Source: Dyadobacter linearis
GTDB lineage: Bacteria; Bacteroidota; Bacteroidia; Cytophagales; Spirosomataceae
Length of the DNA stretch: 64,000 nucleotides
Direction of reading: 5' to 3'
Assembly (NCBI RefSeq): GCF_907165045.1
Contig: NZ_CAJRAU010000009.1
Coordinates: forward strand, 62,001 to 126,000
A model generated the notes under the pieces. That model was not told the origin of the DNA and did not search any database. It was given only the letters and a program-made list of their open reading frames with translations. Below, piece after piece: positions 58,622 to 64,000 of the stretch. The stretch's first letter is position 1. Every line of letters begins with the position of its first letter. A program made the translations under genes and the position numbers.

Positions 58622-61171
58622 CTATCCACATTTCGACGAGCCGCAATCTTTACAAGTCAGGCAGCCTTCCTGATATTGCAGGTTTGTCGAATTACAATTC
58701 TGACATTTCTGTTTTGCCGCGTCGGTTCCGTCCGGAATATAGCGTTTCAATGCACGCGCCACGCCGTTTTTCCAGGTATTGATCGCCTCATCCAGTTGCA
58801 GACTTCCGATCAGGTCTACCACTTTTTCAATAGGCATTCCGTGCCGTAATGTGCTGGAAATCAGCTTTGCGTAGTTCCAGTATTCCGGGTTGAATTTATA
58901 GGAAAGACCCTCGATTGTGGTTTTGTATCCGCGCGTATTTTTATATTGAAAATCGTATCTGGAAGTCCCGTCACTTTCCCGGTTTTTGATAATAAAACCA
59001 TCATTAACCCAGCGCGGGATCAGGATTCCATCATCATCGTCTGCGAAACCGGTGAAAATCTCATAGGGTCTGCCGTCGATCGTTCCGATAAATGCGATCC
59101 ATTTGTCTTTTTTATTCTGGAAACGAACTACATCGGCTTCCAGCGTCTGCGGTCTTTCAGTTGGGAAAGGAGTCGGCGCGTCCGGTTTGGTTTCCTTTTT
59201 CTCTTCATTTGAAATAAGAACACCCGATCTTGATCCGTCGCGGTAAACCGTAACTCCCTTACAGCCAGCCTTCCACGCTTCCATATAGCATTCGCCGACC
59301 AGTTCTTCGGTCACATCATTCGGCATATTGATCGTCACGCTGATCGAGTGATCGACCCATTTCTGGATCGCGCCCTGCATTTTTACCTTTTTCAGGTAAT
59401 CCACATCGTTGCTGGTCGCTTTGTAATAGGGTGATTTTTTGACCAGATCATCAAGCTCTTTCTGCGAATAATTTTTCGTCAGATCGTGTCCGTTCACTTC
59501 CATCCACTGTCTGAAACGGTGGTGAAAAACGACATATTCCTCCCACGAATCGCCTACTTCATCCACAAAGTCAACGCGCACATCCTTGTCGTTCGGATTC
59601 ACCTTTCTTCTCCTTTTATAAACCGGAAGAAAAACAGGCTCGATACCCGAAGTAGTCTGTGACATTAAGCTCGTGGTGCCGGTGGGAGCGATTGTCAATA
59701 GGGCGATATTGCGGCGGCCATATTCCAGCATTTCGTAGTAAAGCTGTGCGTCAGCGGCTTTCAGGCGGAGTATAAACGGATTATCCTTCTCTCTTTCTGA
59801 GTCGAAAATCGCAAATGCGCCACGTTCCTTTGCTGTGTGAACTGAGCCGCGGTAGGCTTCCAATGCAACCGTTTTATGAATTTCAACTGCAAAATCATTT
59901 CCTTCGTCACTGCCGTAACGCAGTCCCAGCCCAGCCAGCATATCGCCTTCTGCGGTAATGCCAATACCTGTCCTTCTGCCTTCGCCGGCTTTTTTCTGAA
60001 TGTTCAGCCACAGATTTTTCTCTACCAGCTTCACTTCCGCGCTCTCAGGATCGGCGTCGATTTTCTGAATAATGGTATCGATCTTTTCGAGTTCCAGGTC
60101 GATGATATCGTCCATCATACGCTGGGCTGCAGCAATGTGTTTTTTAAATAAAGTCCAGTTGAAGCTCGCAGTGGCAGTAAATGGGTTTTCTACGTAAGAG
60201 AATAAATTGATCGCCAGTAACCGGCAGGAATCATAAGGACATAAAGGAATTTCGCCGCAAGGATTGGTGGAAACGGTCTCGTAACCCAGGTCAGCGTAAC
60301 AGTCAGGAACCGATTCACGCGTGATCGTATCCCAGAACAAGATCCCCGGCTCGGCCGATTGCCACGCATTATGTACTATTTTTTTCCAGAGCACCGTCGC
60401 GTCGATGTCCTTTATATGTGTTGGATTCGCACTTTTGATTGGATATTGCTGCTTGTAAGTACCCTGCGATTCGACCGCTTTCATAAAATCGTCGTCGATA
60501 CGCACAGATACATTGGCCCCGGTAACTTTGCCCTGCTGCATTTTTGCATCGATAAAGTCCTCAGAATCAGGATGTCGGATCGCAACGGACAGCATCAATG
60601 CACCGCGGCGACCGTCTTGCGCGACTTCGCGGGTAGAGTTGGAAAAGCGCTCCATAAACGGTACAATGCCCGTCGAGGTAAGTGCCGAATTTTTGACAGG
60701 AGACCCTTTTGGGCGAATATGCGACAGGTCGTGACCGACGCCGCCCCTTCTTTTCATCAGCTGCACCTGCTCCTGGTCAATCTTCATAATGCCGCCATAC
60801 GAATCCGACGCGCCATTATTTCCGATCACAAAGCAGTTTGAAAGCGAGGCGATCTGGTATGGATTGCCAATACCGGTCATCGGGCTGCCTTGCGGGATAA
60901 TGTATTTGAAATCTTTAATCAGGTCAAAAATTTCAGTCTCGCTCATCGGGTTGGCATATTTCTGCTCAACTCTCGCAATCTCCTTCGCGATCCGTCTGTG
61001 CATATCGTCGGGGGTACCTTCGTAAATCGCGCCGTAAGAGTCTTTCAGCGCATACTTATTTACCCAAACTCTGGCAGCAAGATCGTCACCTTTAAAGTAT
61101 TGAAGGGAAGCCTGGTAAGCTTCGTCGGACGTGTAAGTTCGCTCAGATTGGGAAGACTGAATTGTTTCCAT
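58622..61171 (-). CDS. nrdJ: Adenosylcobalamin-dependent ribonucleotide reductase (class II)
   Basis: NrdJ reduces ribonucleotides to deoxyribonucleotides with a B12-derived thiyl radical. The 849-residue product has SNCFVIGNNGASDSYGG, STNPCGEIPLCPYDSCRL (active-site Asn, Cys, Glu), and APTGTTSLMSQTTSGIEPVF. The C terminus carries two Cys pairs (CQNCNS and CLTCKDCGSSKCG) that make a zinc ribbon and redox tail. There is a region of about 100 residues before it (KNGVARALKRY) linking a TSCPD-like domain. I saw no cobalamin riboswitch in the 270 bases upstream. Confidence 0.95.
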   Translation of the reverse strand: METIQSSQSERTYTSDEAYQASLQYFKGDDLAARVWVNKYALKDSYGAIYEGTPDDMHRRIAKEIARVEQKYANPMSETEIFDLIKDFKYIIPQGSPMTGIGNPYQIASLSNCFVIGNNGASDSYGGIMKIDQEQVQLMKRRGGVGHDLSHIRPKGSPVKNSALTSTGIVPFMERFSNSTREVAQDGRRGALMLSVAIRHPDSEDFIDAKMQQGKVTGANVSVRIDDDFMKAVESQGTYKQQYPIKSANPTHIKDIDATVLWKKIVHNAWQSAEPGILFWDTITRESVPDCYADLGYETVSTNPCGEIPLCPYDSCRLLAINLFSYVENPFTATASFNWTLFKKHIAAAQRMMDDIIDLELEKIDTIIQKIDADPESAEVKLVEKNLWLNIQKKAGEGRRTGIGITAEGDMLAGLGLRYGSDEGNDFAVEIHKTVALEAYRGSVHTAKERGAFAIFDSEREKDNPFILRLKAADAQLYYEMLEYGRRNIALLTIAPTGTTSLMSQTTSGIEPVFLPVYKRRRKVNPNDKDVRVDFVDEVGDSWEEYVVFHHRFRQWMEVNGHDLTKNYSQKELDDLVKKSPYYKATSNDVDYLKKVKMQGAIQKWVDHSISVTINMPNDVTEELVGECYMEAWKAGCKGVTVYRDGSRSGVLISNEEKKETKPDAPTPFPTERPQTLEADVVRFQNKKDKWIAFIGTIDGRPYEIFTGFADDDDGILIPRWVNDGFIIKNRESDGTSRYDFQYKNTRGYKTTIEGLSYKFNPEYWNYAKLISSTLRHGMPIEKVVDLIGSLQLDEAINTWKNGVARALKRYIPDGTDAAKQKCQNCNSTNLQYQEGCLTCKDCGSSKCG

Positions 61172-61363
61172 GTGAGTATGTTTTATTAACAGGATTGAAT
61201 GTTAAATGTACAAAATTCGAAAAACCTTCAACATTAAAATTTAGAAAATCTTTACAGAATTCTAATTATAATATGCTAATAGACAGAAAATTAGCAGTTT
61301 GTGTTTCCGGGAAAGTTTACAAAAAAATATGTTGGAGAGTAAATTATTTTATTCTATACAAAC

Positions 61364-61394
61364 AAAAAAACCGGCTCAATATGAAACCGGTTTT
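61364..61394 (-). terminator. Intrinsic terminator after the heme cluster
   Basis: On the minus strand AAAACCGG (61394-61387) and CCGGTTTT (61374-61367) form a hairpin followed by a T run. It lies 50 bases past the hmuS stop. The rest of 61172-61443 is AT-rich and shows nothing further. Confidence 0.75.
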
Positions 61395-61443
61395 CCTAAT
61401 TACTATGGCGAAATTTAACTTAGAAAATTCTTGTAACTATATC

Positions 61444-62493
61444 TTAACCCAGTCTGGTCACCGTAGTTTCCAGCAATGCCGGCCACTCTTTCAGTTCGGG
61501 AATACCTGGCTTTCTTTTTCCAAAAAACTGATTGAACATCACACCTTCTTTATCGATCAGTTCAATGCCGGTCACGATACCGTCTTCGGTCGGCTTGCGC
61601 ACGATCCAGGCTTCGTCGATCGCGTCTTCCCGCAAATGAAGGTTGAACTCCGGGTCCATGATATTGAGCCACGGGCCCATCACAAAAATCTTATTGATCG
61701 GCCCGGTATGGATCTGAATGCAGTTTGGGTTGGAAACGAAAACCATAATTGGTAGCCCCGACTCAGAAACTGCGTCGAAAATGGGCTTCATGCTCGAAGG
61801 CGTGATCTGGTAGGCATATCCCTCTGGAGCGTAGCGTAAAGCTTGTTTCCGGGAGAGTTTGTATTTGCGCAGCAATGTGAAAAAGTCGTGCGTGTCTTTC
61901 AGCGCCAGCCACTCGGCCTGGAATGCAGCAACATCAATTTCCCGTGCAGTTTCCGGCTCCGGTGCTTTTTCTTGTTTTGGGTTGATAAGTAAGTTAACAT
62001 CCTGATCAGCAGCAGTATACTTGGCGACTAATGCGTCGTATGCAGCTTTGTTACTTTTTTCGGTCAGGTAAATTTTATGCGTTGCTTCTCCGAAGCTATT
62101 GAAGAATTGCAGACTATGTCGGTCGTTTTCCGACACCGCGAAACCGAATTTCCAATCACCCAAAAACAGCCTCAAATCAATATCCTCGCCCAAAACAAGT
62201 CCGACGTGGTTATTGAAAGAAACATTTTCGTAAACACCTTTCCGCTCGTGCACTACGTGGTCATTGCGGGTCAGCGCCATCACGTGGCCCAGCGAACCTA
62301 CTTCTTTGATCAACTCACGAAAATCACCGTCGAGCAGGGTCGCAGTTTTACCAACACCGATCGCAACCAATTCAGCCTCAGTTGTATTTAGTTGTTTGGC
62401 CGCATCTCGTATCCTGGTTTTAGGGTTAATAACCTTAAATTCTTCCCAACGTTCTTTGAGTTCTGTTCTGTCTGGTGAAAGGGTTGATTTCAT
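61444..62493 (-). CDS. hmuS: Hemin-degrading factor (HmuS/ChuS family)
   Basis: A 349-residue cytoplasmic heme-binding/degrading protein built of two related halves: GHVMALTRNDHVVHERKGVYENVSF and LFLGDWKFGFAV in the first, and MVFVSNPNCIQIHTGPINKIFVMGPWLNIMDPEFNLHLREDAIDEAWIVRKP in the second, matching HemS/ChuS. It liberates iron from imported heme. It is the last gene of the hmuU-hmuV-hmuS cluster, with 24 bases between the hmuV stop and its ATG. The gene is followed by a terminator. Confidence 0.92.
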   Translation of the reverse strand: MKSTLSPDRTELKERWEEFKVINPKTRIRDAAKQLNTTEAELVAIGVGKTATLLDGDFRELIKEVGSLGHVMALTRNDHVVHERKGVYENVSFNNHVGLVLGEDIDLRLFLGDWKFGFAVSENDRHSLQFFNSFGEATHKIYLTEKSNKAAYDALVAKYTAADQDVNLLINPKQEKAPEPETAREIDVAAFQAEWLALKDTHDFFTLLRKYKLSRKQALRYAPEGYAYQITPSSMKPIFDAVSESGLPIMVFVSNPNCIQIHTGPINKIFVMGPWLNIMDPEFNLHLREDAIDEAWIVRKPTEDGIVTGIELIDKEGVMFNQFFGKRKPGIPELKEWPALLETTVTRLG

Positions 62494-62517
62494 GGTAATG
62501 TTTTTTAAAAGTGATAT

Positions 62518-63321
62518 TTATAACTGTGAAGTGCCCGACAATGCCGGGGTAACATTTGGTACGATGATCGGAAACTGTACGTGTTCCGGATGCAGGATCC
62601 GGACCGGTAGCCCGAAAACTGACTTAATATGTTCGTCTGTCAAAACCGCTGACGGTAAGCCGATCGCAAAGCTTTCTCCGTCTCTGAGCATTAAAACCTT
62701 GTCGGCATATTGCAAAGCCTGATTGAGATCGTGGATCACTGCGATCACCGCGAAATCTTTTGAAGTCATTTCTTTCGCTAGCTGAAACGTCTCAAACTGG
62801 TGCAGCAGGTCCATTCCAGTCGTAGGTTCATCGAGGAGAAGTAAGCCATTATCTACTTCCCAGATTTGCGCCAGTGCCCTCGAAACCTGTACGCGCTGCT
62901 GCTCGCCGCCCGAAAGGGTAGGGTAAAGCCGGGTTTTCAAATGGCCGATACCAACTTTTTTAAGGCACATATCAACGATTGCAAGGTCACGGCGCGTAGG
63001 CGCTGAATCGTAAAAAGGGTATCTTCCCATTAGTACAATTTCCTGCACCGTAAATGACAGTGTGATCGTATTCTGTTGCGCGAGTACCGCCCGTTTTCTG
63101 GCCAGGTCCCTGAGCTTGTATTTTTTGAGATCCTTCCCGTCAAATACAACTGAACCCGAAGTGGGCGCGAGTTCCGAGGAAAGTATCTTGACCAGCGTAG
63201 ACTTCCCTGCGCCATTTGCACCGACAATCGCCCAGAATTCACCGGCTTTCACCTCAAAGCTTACTCCATTCAAAAGTCTGCGGCCCCGTACCTCGAAACC
63301 TACCTGAGTAATCTCCATCAT
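62518..63321 (-). CDS. hmuV: Heme ABC transporter ATP-binding protein
   Basis: A 267-residue ATPase with Walker A GANGAGKST, signature LSGGEQQRV, Walker B LLLLDEPTTG and the switch histidine in IHDLNQAL. This pattern is of the heme/iron-siderophore importer type. The start at 63321 is chosen because its ATG overlaps the hmuU stop by 4 bases (ATGA, 63318-63321), indicating translational coupling; an upstream in-frame start at 63345 would lie within hmuU. The heme specificity rests on the hmuS neighbour. Confidence 0.93.
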   Translation of the reverse strand: MMEITQVGFEVRGRRLLNGVSFEVKAGEFWAIVGANGAGKSTLVKILSSELAPTSGSVVFDGKDLKKYKLRDLARKRAVLAQQNTITLSFTVQEIVLMGRYPFYDSAPTRRDLAIVDMCLKKVGIGHLKTRLYPTLSGGEQQRVQVSRALAQIWEVDNGLLLLDEPTTGMDLLHQFETFQLAKEMTSKDFAVIAVIHDLNQALQYADKVLMLRDGESFAIGLPSAVLTDEHIKSVFGLPVRILHPEHVQFPIIVPNVTPALSGTSQL

Positions 63322-64000
63322 AGTCTTTTTCGTTTTTGTTCCCAAAGAATGTAGATGAAGAATGGAGTGCCTAAAAGGGCGGTAAGGATTCCGATGGGCA
63401 GCTCGGAAGGCGCTACGATAGTTCTCGAGAATGTATCTGCCAGGGTAAGTACGATGGCGCCGCCTATTGCCGAGCCGACCAGTAACGTTTTGTGGCTCGG
63501 ACCGAATGTAGTGCGTATAATGTGCGGAACAACCAGACCTACGAAGCCGATTGTGCCTGCTACTGCAACTGAGGCCCCGACGCCCATCGTCGCAAGAATG
63601 ATCACTTTCTGTTTGAGCGCCTTCATATTTACCCCCAGACTAGCCGCCTGGCTTTCGCCCAATACAAGCAAATTCAATGCTTTTGATAAATAAGGCATAA
63701 ATAACACAGAGATCCCCACAAATGGCGCGACTGCCAGAACGGAAGTCCAGGTAGCGCCGCCGAGGCTGCCCAGGTTCCAAAATGTAATGCTTCTGAGTTG
63801 CTGATCATCAGCCAGATAGGTCATTAAGCCAGTTACTGCGCCCACGAATGCATTGATCGCGATACCGCAAAGTAAGAGTGTGGTAATGCCACCTTCGCCG
63901 GCAACTTTTGACAATTGGTAAACCAGAAACGTAGTAAATGCCGCACCCAGAAATGCGACAAACGAAATGCTGTAAGCACCGGCCAGCTCAGTTAGCATTC
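63318..64000 (-). CDS. hmuU: Heme ABC transporter permease, partial at window edge
   Basis: The C-terminal about 226 residues of a FecCD/BtuC-type permease. It has several membrane helices and the motifs TLLLCGIAINAFVGA, FWNLGSLGGATW, AASLGVNMKALKQKVIILA, GTIGFVGLVVPHIIRTTFGPSHKTLLVGSAIGGAIVLTLADTFSRTIVAPSELPIGILTALLGTPFFIYIL in order (given here as separate landmarks along the chain). About 110 N-terminal residues lie beyond the right edge; the apparent start at 63998 is internal. It precedes hmuV with a 4-base overlap. A substrate-binding protein gene may lie further upstream. Confidence 0.9.
   Translation of the reverse strand, partial: MLTELAGAYSISFVAFLGAAFTTFLVYQLSKVAGEGGITTLLLCGIAINAFVGAVTGLMTYLADDQQLRSITFWNLGSLGGATWTSVLAVAPFVGISVLFMPYLSKALNLLVLGESQAASLGVNMKALKQKVIILATMGVGASVAVAGTIGFVGLVVPHIIRTTFGPSHKTLLVGSAIGGAIVLTLADTFSRTIVAPSELPIGILTALLGTPFFIYILWEQKRKRL

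Noticed and set aside
61172-61443. Cobalamin riboswitch before nrdJ
   Set aside because: I looked for a B12-box-like GCCACTG segment and its supporting stems and saw none; the gap is AT-rich with only the hmuS terminator.

Overview
The window looks like a chromosomal core-genome segment of a Bacteroidota bacterium, most likely Cytophagales (Dyadobacter/Spirosoma-like). This is inferred from the gene set: a GldG gliding component, a secreted protein with a C-terminal type IX secretion sorting domain, a TonB-dependent receptor paired with a DUF4249 lipoprotein, BshC for bacillithiol synthesis, a long IspH, a long SecA, and promoter-like TAnnTTTG boxes of the Bacteroidota type. I saw no rRNA, tRNA, transposase, prophage or CRISPR array. 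No gene-free stretch exceeds 300 bases. The largest gaps (about 240-290 bases, at 11763-12041, 36163-36454, 48489-48730 and 61172-61443) hold repeat arrays, an operator/promoter, or little beyond a terminator.

Layout. 1-8.1 kb: end of a class I aminotransferase, a PaaE-like flavin/2Fe-2S reductase, a BlaI/BlaR1-type regulator pair with three matching palindromes, dnaN, gldG and a secreted DUF1080 hydrolase. 8.1-14 kb: a GxxExxY protein with a flanking inverted repeat, rnr, a DEDD exonuclease, a paired decamer repeat array, lipB, an apparently orphan antitoxin-like gene, and yraN. 14-23 kb: a Tat-exported TIM-barrel protein coupled to a PVC-type cytochrome/dehydrogenase, a P1 peptidase, a TonB receptor/DUF4249 pair, and folK. 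23-32.7 kb: rpmB, a two-component system, an N-acetylglucosamine kinase-like protein, small heme and lipoprotein genes, thiL, a PF03640-like secreted protein, a class IV aminotransferase, a polyprenyl synthase, a rhomboid protease and psd. 32.8-46.9 kb: secA, pspC, thiolase, two overlapping glycosyltransferases followed by a large T9SS-secreted glycosidase-like protein, a long acyl-CoA dehydrogenase, and bshC. 46.9-57 kb: an ECF sigma / anti-sigma-like / DUF4097-like locus interrupted by a second decamer array, ispH, an alpha-2-macroglobulin and an aquaglyceroporin. 57-64 kb: purB, the B12-dependent ribonucleotide reductase nrdJ, and a heme uptake cluster (hmuU-hmuV-hmuS) running off the end.

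The most unusual material is non-coding. Two large arrays of 10-bp repeats, each built as a left arm, a spacer and an inverted-complement right arm, lie at about 11.8-12.0 kb and 48.5-48.7 kb, each directly 5' of a minus-strand gene. Two nearly identical palindromes (ATAGTATG-N4-CATACTA) sit just upstream of the thiolase and the acyl-CoA dehydrogenase, 6.4 kb apart, and suggest a shared fatty-acid beta-oxidation regulon whose regulator is not in the window. The BlaI-type operators and a different palindrome over the pspC promoter give further regulatory predictions that can be tested.

All family assignments come from reading motifs in the translated sequence. No database search was possible.
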